DNA of 62,619 nt from an uncultured Romboutsia sp. (GCA_937880075.1 CALFLM010000003.1:1-62619); one strand, 5' to 3'; counted from the stretch's first letter, positions 1 to 8,272 are shown. The notes: generated by a model not told the origin, from the letters alone. Numbers and translations are program-made.

Positions 1-1018
1 GGTACCTTAATTTATCCTTATATTGTCTTTTTACTGAAGGAAATTTTTCTTTAATGTATAAATATAATTCTTCTTCTGGTTTTGAAGTGTTGAATGAATG
101 ATTTTTTGTCATTACATTATATCTATGTTCTTGCATTTCATCACTAGACATAATTGTTGACATGTTTATTTTGTGTTTTAATGATTTTCCATAATTGTCA
201 ACACCATATTTTTCAAGACAAGTTTGTTTAATTTGATTTTTTATATTAGGGTCACATATCGGTGCTAATCCACCATATTTTTTCAAACAGGTTTGCTTTA
301 CTTTTTCTTTATTTTCTTCTAATTTTGCTGGATTGTCAACACCATATTTTTCAAGGCAAGATTGTTTTATTTTATCACGTATTTCTTTACATTGAGTTGT
401 AGATATTGTCCCATATTTCTTAAGACAAGTTTGCTTTACTTTTTCTTTATTTTCTTCTAATTTTGCTGGGTTGTCAACACCATATTTTTCAAGACAAGTT
501 TGCTTACCTTTATTTCTTATTTTCTCTGATTTCAATGGTGAATCAACCCCGTATTTTTCAAGACAGGTTTGTTTAATTTTTTCTTTACATTCATCCGATT
601 GCCAAAAATATTCAACTCCATATTTTTCTAAACATGTTTGTTTAATCTTTTCTTTACTTTCTTTAGTTTTGTTATAATTGTCAACACCGTATTTCTCAAG
701 ACAAGTTTGCTTTATTTTTTGTTTAATTTCATCAGAAGATTGTGCACAAATATTGGAACAAAACTTAAAAAATATTCCTTTAAATACTAAAGGTTTACCA
801 CAAGTAGGGCATTTAGGATGTTCTTCTATTCCATTATAGATTCTAAACAAAGTTTCTTTTAATGAATCAGAATCATCATATCTGTTGATTAAATATTCAT
901 ATATGTCTTTGTTGTATTTTCCTTCTATTCCGGATGTGTATCTTCTAAGAGTATTAGGATTATACAAATATCTTTTTGCCTTGAATTCTTCTTTTACAAT
1001 ATCATCAGTTACTTTCAT
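1..1018 (-). CDS. KYGV-repeat homing endonuclease-like protein, 3' end outside window
   Basis: The frame opens at an ATG (1016-1018) and stays open for 339 codons to the window edge, so the C-terminus is missing. A four-cysteine zinc-finger-like site lies at C70, C73, C87 and C91. It is followed by eight copies of a TCLEKYGVxx motif, about one per 20 residues, which I take to be DNA-binding repeats. The last visible residues (SVKRQYKDKLRY) align with SVKREYKELRYPWHCDFY of the complete homologue at 25505-26623, so the nuclease domain should start just outside the window. The start codon lies 9 nt after the stop of 1028-1357. The family is inferred from the homologue; members are selfish endonucleases that move between phage genomes. 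Confidence 0.85.
   Translation of the reverse strand, partial: MKVTDDIVKEEFKAKRYLYNPNTLRRYTSGIEGKYNKDIYEYLINRYDDSDSLKETLFRIYNGIEEHPKCPTCGKPLVFKGIFFKFCSNICAQSSDEIKQKIKQTCLEKYGVDNYNKTKESKEKIKQTCLEKYGVEYFWQSDECKEKIKQTCLEKYGVDSPLKSEKIRNKGKQTCLEKYGVDNPAKLEENKEKVKQTCLKKYGTISTTQCKEIRDKIKQSCLEKYGVDNPAKLEENKEKVKQTCLKKYGGLAPICDPNIKNQIKQTCLEKYGVDNYGKSLKHKINMSTIMSSDEMQEHRYNVMTKNHSFNTSKPEEELYLYIKEKFPSVKRQYKDKLRY
291..498 (-). repeat. Direct repeat inside the endonuclease gene
   Basis: About 70 bases at 291-360 recur at 429-498 with only a few mismatches. Both encode the unit containing VDNPAKLEENKEKVKQTC. The near identity at DNA level, beyond what the protein motif needs, suggests recent duplication within the repeat domain. 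Confidence 0.85.
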
Positions 1019-1027
1019 TTTAACATT

Positions 1028-1357
1028 TTACTTAATACCAAATGTATTTGGTACTTTACCATTTGTCAATGGACTAGGACTTTCAATCTTAGCAGTTTGT
1101 GTTGTAGGAGAACCAACTGTTATGATTTGTCCATAGATATCTGCATTTTTGATATAATAATCTATAGCGTTCGAAAAACGGATACCCAAAGGTTCTGCAA
1201 TCATCTTAGGAATAGATTCACCAAATTCTTTAGCAGCTTTATTTCCTGCTTTAGAAGTACATGGCAATACATGTTTGAAACCTTCTTCTAATGCAGATGG
1301 CAAGACCTCTTCAAGAGATCTTGTCAACGCCTTTTCCAATTCAGATACTACTAACAT
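1028..1357 (-). CDS. Hypothetical protein, 109 aa
   Basis: I do not recognise this protein. Its first half is helical and amphipathic with several small residues (GNKAAKEFGESIPKMIAEP), the middle holds an aromatic stretch (DYYIKNADIYG), and the tail is proline- and serine-rich and looks disordered. No catalytic motif or membrane segment is visible. Its ATG lies 3 nt downstream of the stop of the 136-residue gene, so the two are probably co-transcribed and translationally coupled. The endonuclease gene follows 9 nt after its stop. Confidence 0.65.
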   Translation of the reverse strand: MLVVSELEKALTRSLEEVLPSALEEGFKHVLPCTSKAGNKAAKEFGESIPKMIAEPLGIRFSNAIDYYIKNADIYGQIITVGSPTTQTAKIESPSPLTNGKVPNTFGIK

Positions 1358-1360
1358 AAG

Positions 1361-1771
1361 TTACTCATGATTGTAAATGAATTCTGCAAACTTCTTGTAA
1401 GATTCCTTTGCCATAGGTACCAACTTTTTCATAAGTGAATTATCTGGAATATCAAGTGATTCCATATACTCATCAACCAACTTATCAATCTGTGAATCTA
1501 CAGTATTACCAGTAGGTACATTCTTAGGTTCTGACTCTGGAGCTTCATGAGTCATATCCCACTTAGCTTGAAGTTCTGCCTTGAAGTTGTCAATATACTC
1601 ATCACCAATCAGCAATGTTACAAAGTCATTATCCTTCAATCCATCAAGAAAATCCATGGCATCATTAAACTCCTCCTGTGTAACTTTACTCATATCAACA
1701 CCATTCAACTTAGTAATATTATCAGACTCAGTCAACTTTACAACGTCTTCGAAAATATCAAAATTTCCCAT
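1361..1771 (-). CDS. Hypothetical acidic protein, 136 aa
   Basis: A strongly acidic protein of unknown function. It has an N-terminal helical part, a linker rich in E, P, N and T at about residues 75-95 (HEAPESEPKNVPTGN), and a C-terminal helical part. This two-domain, linker-joined form suggests a small scaffold- or adaptor-like protein, but nothing identifies it. It heads the pair 1361-1771 and 1028-1357. No cysteines, signal peptide or membrane segment are visible. Confidence 0.65.
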   Translation of the reverse strand: MGNFDIFEDVVKLTESDNITKLNGVDMSKVTQEEFNDAMDFLDGLKDNDFVTLLIGDEYIDNFKAELQAKWDMTHEAPESEPKNVPTGNTVDSQIDKLVDEYMESLDIPDNSLMKKLVPMAKESYKKFAEFIYNHE

Positions 1772-1811
1772 GATTATTTAAATTTTATTTATTTATTAAT
1801 TTATTTTACTA

Positions 1812-2183
1812 TTAAAATTCAGGATCAAGATGTGGATTAGCTTTACCAAATGTTACAATACAACATGATTCTCGTGTTGGAATTCCAACCTCTCTCCAAG
1901 TTCCATTCTTTCTCAATGAATATAATTCTCCACCACGTACGAACTTATTGAATGCTTCATCTGTCAAGTATTCTACTCCATCCTTTTCATATATATACTG
2001 GTTTTTATTATCTTCAGTAATATCATAAATATTCACAAGACGTACCCTCTTGTTACTTATGACAGCATTACAACATACAACATATCGATCAGATCCTACA
2101 TGTAAAGTACCTACCATTCCACGTACAGGTAATATTATTACCTTTTCAGATCCATTGACTTGTTTGATCTTTAATGTTTCCAT
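1812..2183 (-). CDS. Hypothetical beta-rich protein, 123 aa
   Basis: Unknown function. The sequence alternates short hydrophobic strands and turns (VIILPVRGMVGTLHVG, RYVVCCNAVISNKRVRLVNIYD) and looks like a small all-beta protein. It contains three cysteines in two places (CC, then CC near residue 108) without a clear metal site. The start ATG follows a promoter of the TTTG-N19-TATATT type at 2221-2249, so it opens its own transcription unit running leftwards. Confidence 0.65.
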   Translation of the reverse strand: METLKIKQVNGSEKVIILPVRGMVGTLHVGSDRYVVCCNAVISNKRVRLVNIYDITEDNKNQYIYEKDGVEYLTDEAFNKFVRGGELYSLRKNGTWREVGIPTRESCCIVTFGKANPHLDPEF

Positions 2184-2220
2184 ATTTCTATATTTTAATC
2201 ATTTTAATCATTACAATTAT

Positions 2221-2249
2221 AATATAGAACAATCTTTAATAATTTCAAA
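2221..2249 (-). promoter_or_regulatory. Promoter, -33/-7 type
   Basis: On the minus strand TTTG is followed after exactly 19 nt by TATATTATAATTG, 38 nt before the ATG of 1812-2183. The -33 box overlaps the TGA of the upstream gene. Same layout as ten other copies in the window. Confidence 0.65.
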
Positions 2250-2673
2250 AAATTGAACCTAATAAATTACTAGCTTTCTTTAAATTATATTCGTGCACCC
2301 AATATTCATTTCTCATATCCATATATACATAATATTCTGGATATCCACATTTATTGAATATTGTAAAAATAATCTTATCCTTACTAAAATCTGGATTCAA
2401 TTCTGTACTATATCCTTTACCAGGAATTGGACACTTCTGTACTCTTACAGTTATATTGATAGGATTATATTGTTTATAAGGCTCTTCTTTGACAATTGCA
2501 TGAAGTTTGTCATTACTATCAACATACATTGATATAATCTGTGCACCCTTTAATGGTGTTATAACCAAGGTATTTCTTCCAGATACTGCATACCATTCAA
2601 ACTCATAATCATCAAGATAGAACCCCTCATTATGATTCTTTACTGTTTCTTTAATATCATCTATAGTAGCCAT
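2245..2673 (-). CDS. Hypothetical protein, 142 aa
   Basis: Not recognised. It is mixed alpha/beta, with an N-terminal helix (TIDDIKETVKNHNEGFYLDD) followed by alternating strands and many aromatic residues (YPEYYVYMDMRNEYWVHEY near the C-terminus). No catalytic motif, membrane segment or cysteine pattern is visible. It lies 5 nt downstream of 2679-3047 in the same orientation, so it belongs to the run of small genes from 4760 to 2245. It is one of the few genes here that end in TGA. Confidence 0.6.
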   Translation of the reverse strand: MATIDDIKETVKNHNEGFYLDDYEFEWYAVSGRNTLVITPLKGAQIISMYVDSNDKLHAIVKEEPYKQYNPINITVRVQKCPIPGKGYSTELNPDFSKDKIIFTIFNKCGYPEYYVYMDMRNEYWVHEYNLKKASNLLGSIF

Positions 2674-2678
2674 GTATA

Positions 2679-3047
2679 TTACTTATAAGAAATATAGTTT
2701 GTTGGTTTTGGTTGATTCTTACTATCTCCTGTAATCATACCAGACATTGTATGATTGTTCAACAAATTAAGCGTTGCATCTGCTATAGCACCTGCATTGT
2801 CACCTTTCAATCTTGAAACTGTAATAGTAAAACACTTCTTACCCATATTCCATGGAATCATATATGAAATATCAAATCCACCATCTGCATTTTCCAAACA
2901 GATATAATGATGTCCATCTGATAAGATATCCAAATTCTTCACTGATGTATGGAAACAAGAATTTGTCAATACAAGATTATTGTCTGCTTTGATGATATAA
3001 TATGCAAGACAAATCTTAATCCAAAAATTCTTTAACTTATTTAACAT
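2679..3047 (-). CDS. Hypothetical protein, 122 aa
   Basis: Unknown protein. The first 20 residues (LNKLKNFWIKICLAYYIIKA) form a basic, amphipathic, hydrophobic helix that might touch the membrane, although it is short of a clear transmembrane segment. The rest is beta-rich. Part of the minus-strand run of small unknown genes; it follows 3059-3820 with an 11-nt gap. Confidence 0.6.
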   Translation of the reverse strand: MLNKLKNFWIKICLAYYIIKADNNLVLTNSCFHTSVKNLDILSDGHHYICLENADGGFDISYMIPWNMGKKCFTITVSRLKGDNAGAIADATLNLLNNHTMSGMITGDSKNQPKPTNYISYK

Positions 3048-3058
3048 ATTTTAATCTT

Positions 3059-3820
3059 TTAACTGTATTTCAAACTTGGCATTTCTACAATATTGCCTTT
3101 CTTCTCTAACTCCTTCTGTTTTGCATAAATCTGTTCCTTTGTAAGATCTGCTTCAATAATAGTATGTGGGTCAATAGTAGGAAGTACATAAGGATTCTTC
3201 GAGTACTCTGCAACTGGTACCTTAACTTTCTTGAATGACAAAGACTTATATGATTCTCTTACATAAGTTTCAAAGTATTCAACAATGTTAAATTCCATCT
3301 TACCATTTTGTAGTACAATGCAAAACTTATGATTTTTAACATCAAGAAGATCTGACAAGTTCTCCCATTCAAGCATATCTAAGAAATCAGAAGTTTCATA
3401 ATGCTTAGGTCCATCAATCTGTGTAGCTTCGTATAATGAATTACCTGAAAAATCCTTTCCTTTATATCTGATTTCATCCCAAATAGTAAGGTCTTCTGGT
3501 GTTTCAATATTATTATCCATCATCCATTCAATCAATCGTGACAATGGTCGATAATCATCAGAATTTGTTGGAACATCATAACTCATAACAAAATTAAATG
3601 GATAACATCCTAATTTCATTGCGATCTCTCTCCGAATATCAGAAGATAAGAATTCACAATCTCTTTGTGATAATCTTCCATAAACATTCTTCCCCATATC
3701 ACAACAAATAGAATGTGCAGCAATTGTATGTCTTCCGATAGCATATCTCATTGCCATCCATGTCAAATCATGTTCATATTCTGACATGTATTTTGGTGAC
3801 TTGTTACATCTTCTTGGCAT
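3059..3820 (-). CDS. Hypothetical protein, 253 aa
   Basis: Unknown function. The N-terminal 70 residues are rich in H, C, R and M (HTIAAHSICCDMGKNVYGRL, RDCEFLSSDIRREIAMKLGC) and might bind metal or nucleic acid. The middle is acidic, and the last 40 residues are a charged helical tail (DLTKEQIYAKQKELEKKG). The basic start (MPRRCNKSPK) fits nucleic-acid binding but does not prove it. It lies 2 nt downstream of 3823-4146, so the two are coupled. Confidence 0.6.
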   Translation of the reverse strand: MPRRCNKSPKYMSEYEHDLTWMAMRYAIGRHTIAAHSICCDMGKNVYGRLSQRDCEFLSSDIRREIAMKLGCYPFNFVMSYDVPTNSDDYRPLSRLIEWMMDNNIETPEDLTIWDEIRYKGKDFSGNSLYEATQIDGPKHYETSDFLDMLEWENLSDLLDVKNHKFCIVLQNGKMEFNIVEYFETYVRESYKSLSFKKVKVPVAEYSKNPYVLPTIDPHTIIEADLTKEQIYAKQKELEKKGNIVEMPSLKYS

Positions 3821-3822
3821 AA

Positions 3823-4146
3823 TTACTTTCTTTTTAGGCGATTAACCATATTCTTTACTTGATTGAGCTGTTCCTTTTGTGTAGCTCTATTGAGAGAATC
3901 AGACTTGGTCTGTTGACGATTGAATTCTGACAACATACCATTCTTATCTGTTAAATTAGCAATAGTAACATTCAATGACTTGATAGAATCTGTCATTACT
4001 TTGTTCAAACTATCTTTATATACAATTTCTTGATTAGCTTTGTTCAATTTTGATCCTCTATTACAACTTACTGTACATTTGTTCATTCCAAACAATATCA
4101 AGATTGCGATCAAAATTTCTTTCCAATTCTTCTTTAACTTATTCAT
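3823..4146 (-). CDS. Membrane-anchored coiled-coil protein, 107 aa (i-spanin-like?)
   Basis: A basic N-terminus is followed by one hydrophobic segment at about residues 9-21 (KEILIAILILFGM), two cysteines, and then a long heptad-like helix rich in K, N, Q, S and D up to a basic C-terminus. This layout (short inside segment, one membrane helix, periplasmic coiled coil) is that of inner-membrane spanins and other small phage membrane proteins. No partner o-spanin lipoprotein is evident next to it, so the lysis role is only a possibility. It sits between genes 2-3 nt away on both sides. Confidence 0.6.
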   Translation of the reverse strand: MNKLKKNWKEILIAILILFGMNKCTVSCNRGSKLNKANQEIVYKDSLNKVMTDSIKSLNVTIANLTDKNGMLSEFNRQQTKSDSLNRATQKEQLNQVKNMVNRLKRK

Positions 4147-4148
4147 TT

Positions 4149-4412
4149 TTATATATTGACTTCATTTAAATTTACTGTAAGGTCAGCATCAGGCAAACGC
4201 TCTTCATTAATGAATCCACATCTTGTATAGACTTTATCATAGATATCATCATCTTCACAATCAGTAGAAATATCAATTACATATTGTTTATGTAAATCAT
4301 CTAACTGAATTTCTTTTGATGATATATCAAGTACATTCAATTGATATTTAGAACAAATGCCTAATACTTCTTCTTTACACTTTTCTATATTTCTTATCTT
4401 TGCTGATGCCAT
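4149..4412 (-). CDS. Hypothetical protein, 87 aa
   Basis: A small, acidic alpha/beta protein with no recognisable family. It has an N-terminal helix (KIRNIEKCKEEVLGICSKY) and two or three strands; four scattered cysteines do not form an obvious site. It is the next gene after 4440-4760 and lies 2 nt before the membrane protein, consistent with one operon. Confidence 0.55.
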   Translation of the reverse strand: MASAKIRNIEKCKEEVLGICSKYQLNVLDISSKEIQLDDLHKQYVIDISTDCEDDDIYDKVYTRCGFINEERLPDADLTVNLNEVNI

Positions 4413-4439
4413 TTCTATTTTCTATTTAAGAATAAAACA

Positions 4440-4760
4440 TTAGTCTTCAATATCAAAGTTATCGAAGTAAACAAATACTGATTCATTGTTTCTTCTACAC
4501 TTCTTATTTGTATAGAACATTCCTTCCAACCGAGCAATAAACTTCTTTGCTTTCTTATTTGAAAGAGTAGAAGGGCTAGACAATGTAATAGAAACTGAAT
4601 AAGTATTATCAGTTTCATCTGTCTCATTCTCATAAACTTCATATTCATAAGAAGGTACAAACTTTACTTCTACATTAGCTAATTTAATATTCATCTTGTT
4701 AGCGAAGTGACGTACTGTATTTTCTACTTTATTTATTGAAGTGTTCATGTTTCTTTTCAT
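4440..4760 (-). CDS. Hypothetical protein, 106 aa
   Basis: Unknown small protein with an N-terminal helix, an acidic YEVYENETDETDNTY stretch and a basic segment (KKAKKFIARLEGMFYTNKKC). I chose this frame over the overlapping 4415-4660 one because it starts at an ATG downstream of a well-formed promoter (4789-4817) and has an ordinary soluble-protein composition; the other frame has a low-complexity, leucine-rich translation. First gene of the 4760-2245 run. Confidence 0.6.
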   Translation of the reverse strand: MKRNMNTSINKVENTVRHFANKMNIKLANVEVKFVPSYEYEVYENETDETDNTYSVSITLSSPSTLSNKKAKKFIARLEGMFYTNKKCRRNNESVFVYFDNFDIED

Positions 4761-4788
4761 TTTTAATCATAATTATTATTACATAATA

Positions 4789-4817
4789 AATATAGTATTT
4801 CTTTCAGAAATTTCAAT
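4789..4817 (-). promoter_or_regulatory. Promoter, -33/-7 type
   Basis: Minus strand: ATTG, 19 nt, then TATATTTATTATG, about 29 nt upstream of the ATG of 4440-4760. The spacing is identical to the other copies. It lies between two divergent genes. Confidence 0.6.
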
Positions 4818-4822
4818 AAAAT

Positions 4823-5293
4823 ATGATAAATTTTTCGCAATATATATCAGAATCTTTGGAAATTGACTTGGGTTTCGTTTTTGAAGCTAACAAGAAAATT
4901 TGGCCTGTATTTGATAAAAGCAAAGGAACATACAAGTATTCTCCTATAAGCATAATGACTGGAACTCATGTTGAACATAGAAAGTCAGAAAGAAAAGTAG
5001 AAGATCCTGAAATTATTGAAGCTATAATGGGTGCTAAGGATGATATATTGAAAATGTTGAAAGATGGTGAATTAAAGGTATCTCATTATGGAGAAAAAGA
5101 ACCTATGACTTTTGTTATTATGGATGCAAGAACAAACAGAAAATTACCATTGACTGTTGTTGGGTTTGTTTCTTGGGCAGATCCTAGATTCAAGAAATGT
5201 AATGTAATAGTTAAAACTGTTGGTAAATTTTCTAATTTCTCAAGTATCATGAGAAAAGACTCAGATAATGAAAAGCATATTCAATTGTATTAA
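4823..5293 (+). CDS. Hypothetical protein with capsid-targeting-like N-terminus, 156 aa
   Basis: The function of the main body is unknown. The N-terminus MINFSQYISE|SLE matches the pattern shared by about ten proteins here: a short amphipathic helix ending in (I/L)xE before a small residue, which resembles the T4 capsid-targeting sequence and prohead-protease site. The rest is alpha/beta with a basic middle (VEHRKSERKVEDPE). It stands alone on the plus strand, divergent from 4440-4760, and ends before a strong terminator. Confidence 0.65.
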   Translation: MINFSQYISESLEIDLGFVFEANKKIWPVFDKSKGTYKYSPISIMTGTHVEHRKSERKVEDPEIIEAIMGAKDDILKMLKDGELKVSHYGEKEPMTFVIMDARTNRKLPLTVVGFVSWADPRFKKCNVIVKTVGKFSNFSSIMRKDSDNEKHIQLY

Positions 5294-5319
5294 TTTATTT
5301 AATCTTATATACGAACAAA

Positions 5320-5347
5320 GCCAGGTCCTAAGACCTGGCTTTTTGTT
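5320..5347. terminator. Intrinsic terminator, bidirectional
   Basis: A perfect 8-bp stem (GCCAGGTC ctaa GACCTGGC, 5320-5339) is followed by TTTTTGTTT. It sits between the convergent genes 4823-5293 and 5389-6483 and can serve both. Confidence 0.9.
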
Positions 5348-5388
5348 TGAGCTTTTTTGTTTGCAATTCTCAGAGGATTTATTTAATG

Positions 5389-6483
5389 TTACTTCTCTGT
5401 TGTAACAATTCGATTCAAATCAAGGTTATCAGGAGAGAACTTATTTACAGGACCAGCACCAATAGTCTTAATTTTTGATGCATCAACACCTGCCTTGATA
5501 AGTGCATTCTTAACTGCTACTGCTCGCTTGAGTGAAAGCTCTTTATTATATCTAGTAGAACCTTCAGTAGAAGCATATCCAGTTACCTTGATAGTACCAT
5601 CAACATCTTTCAATGCATCAGCGATATCATAGATATTAGCCATAGATGTTGACTCAATCTTAGCAGTACCCTTCTTAAACTGAACCTTTGGATAAACCAT
5701 CTTGGTAATTTCATTTGTCTTAATCAAAGCATTTACCTTTGTAAGGGAATCATGCATTACCTCAATAGTTGCATTTGCATCATTAAGATTCTTCTGAAGT
5801 GTATTGATCTTTCCATTCAACATGTCAACCTCTGCCTGATCATAAAGCTTAGCCTTGTTGAATGATCGAGTGCCATTGCTTGTCTTGAAGTGATATACAA
5901 TACCTGCGGTAACTTGTCCAATAGCACGTTCTGTATTGAATGAACCTGTACCACTCAAATCATATACAACTGCTGGTCGCAAAGCAATAGTCCATGCATC
6001 TGTTACATTGTAATTTAGATTAAGACCTGCCTTAGCAAGCAAAGCATTGTACTTCTCATGCAAAAGGAAACCATAACCAGGACCTGCATTAACTTCTACC
6101 TCAAACTTACGTGGCTTACCATTATACTTCCAAATAGCATTAGTAAGATTTACACGACCTGTCAAATAAGTTGAAATTCCATCAAATGTATTTGCACAAT
6201 GAAAATGCGTTACCGGTTTTGACCAATTGCTAAGTCCATTGATATTTGTATTACCTTCAAGTGTTACACCAAATACTGGAGTAATTTCCTTATTGATAAC
6301 AATACCAGCTACAGCACCCTGTGGCCAATTCCACTGATTGAGATTAGTCTCAACACCACCAACTACACCAACAGAAACATTGTCTGTGAACTTAGAACTA
6401 CCGGCATAGTTAGACTGTGTCTGAGCATTAACACTGAATACCGCTGTCAAAGACAGCAACATTGTCAAAATAAACTTCTTCAT
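5389..6483 (-). CDS. OmpA-family outer-membrane protein, phage-encoded, 364 aa
   Basis: The N-terminus is a classic Sec signal peptide (MKK, hydrophobic core, cleavage after VNA at residue 20). Residues about 30-200 are beta-rich and look like an OmpA-type barrel or lumenal domain. A short helical, coiled linker follows at about 215-255. Residues about 262-364 form an OmpA peptidoglycan-binding domain with the TGYASTEGS and LSLKRAVAVKNAL motifs and an NR pair near the end. The protein should sit in the outer membrane and bind the cell wall. Codon use is less AT-biased than in its neighbours, which suggests acquisition from a Bacteroidota host. Surface remodelling or superinfection exclusion are possible roles. 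It is a single-gene unit between a terminator and its own leader. Confidence 0.85.
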   Translation of the reverse strand: MKKFILTMLLSLTAVFSVNAQTQSNYAGSSKFTDNVSVGVVGGVETNLNQWNWPQGAVAGIVINKEITPVFGVTLEGNTNINGLSNWSKPVTHFHCANTFDGISTYLTGRVNLTNAIWKYNGKPRKFEVEVNAGPGYGFLLHEKYNALLAKAGLNLNYNVTDAWTIALRPAVVYDLSGTGSFNTERAIGQVTAGIVYHFKTSNGTRSFNKAKLYDQAEVDMLNGKINTLQKNLNDANATIEVMHDSLTKVNALIKTNEITKMVYPKVQFKKGTAKIESTSMANIYDIADALKDVDGTIKVTGYASTEGSTRYNKELSLKRAVAVKNALIKAGVDASKIKTIGAGPVNKFSPDNLDLNRIVTTEK

Positions 6484-6540
6484 TTTTTCTTTTAATTTTA
6501 CTTTTTTAAATTATTAAACATTAATTAGGAATGGCAAAAC

Positions 6541-6906
6541 TTAATTAAGCTCTAACCATTCATTTATCTTTTCTTCATAGATTCCTTTACATAATGACAA
6601 AACATAAGTAGGATTATTGCCAAGTTTCATCCAAACATTAATTACATCACTAATATATTCATTATCGGCAATAGTAACAGTAATGTTCTTAGCTCTTTTC
6701 TTTGTCATTGCTGCCTTAATGATATCCAATACATCTATAATACCAGACTTGTCAGAATTAACAAGTTCATCTTCATTATTATCGTATGTATCATCATATA
6801 TTGCATCAGTAATATATTCAATAGAAACATTGTTGAAATCTCCATCAATTGATCTAATGAAGTTAATGAATTCGGCAAAATTATATTTCTTAACAAATGT
6901 AGCCAT
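6541..6906 (-). CDS. Hypothetical protein, 121 aa
   Basis: Unknown protein. I start it at the ATG at 6906 (MATFVKKYNF); further ATGs lie 3 and 18 nt upstream. It is acidic and helical, with a DDTYDNNEDE stretch near residue 50 and an NITVTIADNEY strand. No catalytic motif is visible. It has its own promoter at 6943-6971. Confidence 0.6.
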   Translation of the reverse strand: MATFVKKYNFAEFINFIRSIDGDFNNVSIEYITDAIYDDTYDNNEDELVNSDKSGIIDVLDIIKAAMTKKRAKNITVTIADNEYISDVINVWMKLGNNPTYVLSLCKGIYEEKINEWLELN

Positions 6907-6942
6907 CATAATTAAATTAAACAATTAAATATTTACATTTAT

Positions 6943-6971
6943 AATATAGAACTAACTAAGAATATTTCAAA
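6943..6971 (-). promoter_or_regulatory. Promoter, -33/-7 type
   Basis: Minus strand: TTTG, 19 nt, TATATTATAAATG, about 37 nt before the 6906 ATG. Typical spacing. Confidence 0.65.
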
Positions 6972-6978
6972 TATTTTT

Positions 6979-7581
6979 TCACTTTTTGATAAAATATTTT
7001 TGGAAATTTTCTCTTAAGAATTTCTTTACATCCTGTTTTACTATATGTACTAACAATTCTGCAAATGCAAATGAGTTGAATGACCTATCAGATACAAAAT
7101 CACAATATTGCTTTGTGTATTCCAATGCATCAACACAAGTACCACTATAATTAGCTTCAAACATTGCAAATACATCTTCCATCTTATATCCAATAAATGC
7201 TGTTATATATCCATTATTTCTCTTTGAACGAATATAAGTACATATTTTTTCTACATCATTATAACGGTAGCAATTCCAACTTGATAACCAATCTTGTTCA
7301 TCATATAATGGGCATGTACTATCATCTTGATATAATGTGAATTCCCATCCAAGTTGTGTGGCAAAATCTAATGCATCTTTATCATAATCTTTTTCACCTA
7401 ATGGTAATACATCAGTTACCATTACCTTCTTCCTACTTGTATAGTCTTCTAAAATTTTTGTTCTAGATGCGATAAGAACATAATCTTTCACATACTGTTC
7501 ATCCTTATATGTATCTATAATATAGTTGAACAAATCTGTAGGTTTTATATAATTCAATGTTTTAGTGTGTTGTACTATCAT
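6979..7581 (-). CDS. Degenerate KdsC-like HAD protein, 200 aa
   Basis: Residues 52-180 align with the HAD phosphatase at 9578-10171: KKVMVTD versus KKIIISD, FATQLGWEF versus IAKDFGWEF, GYITAFIGYKMEDV versus GYIVAFIGDSPSDV. Catalytic features have decayed. The DxD nucleophile pair became D57-x-L59, the GDxxxD motif became GYxxxD (131-136), and the GGxGG loop is missing. It is therefore probably a non-catalytic paralogue, perhaps a regulatory or structural partner. The first 50 residues are extra. Its start overlaps the end of the P-loop kinase gene by 20 nt, which implies coupling. Confidence 0.7.
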   Translation of the reverse strand: MIVQHTKTLNYIKPTDLFNYIIDTYKDEQYVKDYVLIASRTKILEDYTSRKKVMVTDVLPLGEKDYDKDALDFATQLGWEFTLYQDDSTCPLYDEQDWLSSWNCYRYNDVEKICTYIRSKRNNGYITAFIGYKMEDVFAMFEANYSGTCVDALEYTKQYCDFVSDRSFNSFAFAELLVHIVKQDVKKFLRENFQKYFIKK

Positions 7582-8164
7582 GTTCTAATTTCCATTTAGG
7601 GGTTTCTTCAATAAATGTTGATACAAAATCATCTAATATATCTTCTGGTGTATCTGTATTGTCAATCAACTTTACAATATCATCAGATTTCTTATATTCA
7701 TTAAATAAACTTAGAATATCATCAATTTCTTTTTCAGTAAAATCTTGATTTTCTTTCAACAAATTTACTCGGTCTTTATACTCTTCTGGATTTCTCCAAA
7801 GCATAATATAATTAGTCAATTTGAAGTTTGATTCAATTTCTCTACCAAAATACTTTTCTACTACATGTTCCCGATCAAATAAATCTGCAAATACATTATC
7901 TGTAAGTAAAAGACGATCCATTACAATAGGTCTATCAGTACCATTCAATTTTGACATGGTATATAAATCATCAAGTACTTTACGAATTGTTTTTCTAATC
8001 CACTCTTCAAATTTCTGTGGATTTTTATAATCTACCTTTTCCTTTTCTGCTGATACTGGATTATATACTAAAAAATCATCAAATCTATTCTTCAAATTTT
8101 CCAATAAAGTTCCCTTGCCACAACGGTCATGACCCTCAAGAACTATAATACGAATTTTTTCCAT
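7562..8164 (-). CDS. Thymidylate kinase-like P-loop nucleotide kinase, 200 aa
   Basis: A Walker A motif, GHDRCGKGT, lies at residues 11-19 after strand RIIVLE, and a DR pair follows at about residue 99 (PIVMDRLLLTDN), as in dTMP and deoxynucleoside kinases. Length fits the family (about 200-210 residues). It should phosphorylate a nucleoside monophosphate, possibly a modified one. The last 25 residues (ETPKWKLEHDSTTH) are not typical. Nearby HAD, nucleotidyltransferase and glycosyltransferase genes suggest a role in supplying or modifying nucleotides; the exact substrate cannot be told from sequence. Confidence 0.75.
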   Translation of the reverse strand: MEKIRIIVLEGHDRCGKGTLLENLKNRFDDFLVYNPVSAEKEKVDYKNPQKFEEWIRKTIRKVLDDLYTMSKLNGTDRPIVMDRLLLTDNVFADLFDREHVVEKYFGREIESNFKLTNYIMLWRNPEEYKDRVNLLKENQDFTEKEIDDILSLFNEYKKSDDIVKLIDNTDTPEDILDDFVSTFIEETPKWKLEHDSTTH

Positions 8165-8166
8165 TT

Positions 8167-8256
8167 TTATTTACAAATATAAATATACTTCTTACCATCT
8201 GTGGATGATTGATATACATAAATAGGTATTTTAGTTATTGTTTCCACCCAATTCAT
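8167..8256 (-). CDS. Small ORF, 29 aa
   Basis: An ATG at 8256 opens a 29-residue frame (MNWVETITKIPIYVYQSS...) that ends 2 nt before the kinase ATG. The frame extends upstream into the glycosyltransferase gene, but the 8256 ATG just after that gene's stop is the most sensible start. The spacing suggests a translated leader or small protein. No function can be assigned. Confidence 0.4.
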   Translation of the reverse strand: MNWVETITKIPIYVYQSSTDGKKYIYICK

Positions 8257-8272
8257 ACTATATATTTTAAAT

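Noticed and set aside
471..677. Plus-strand 68-residue frame with repeated STPYFSRQVCL
   Set aside because: It is the antisense reading of the KYGV repeats of the minus-strand endonuclease gene, whose frame is open through the window edge.
4415..4660. Leucine-rich 81-residue minus-strand frame
   Set aside because: Shadow of 4440-4760, which has normal composition and starts after a good promoter.
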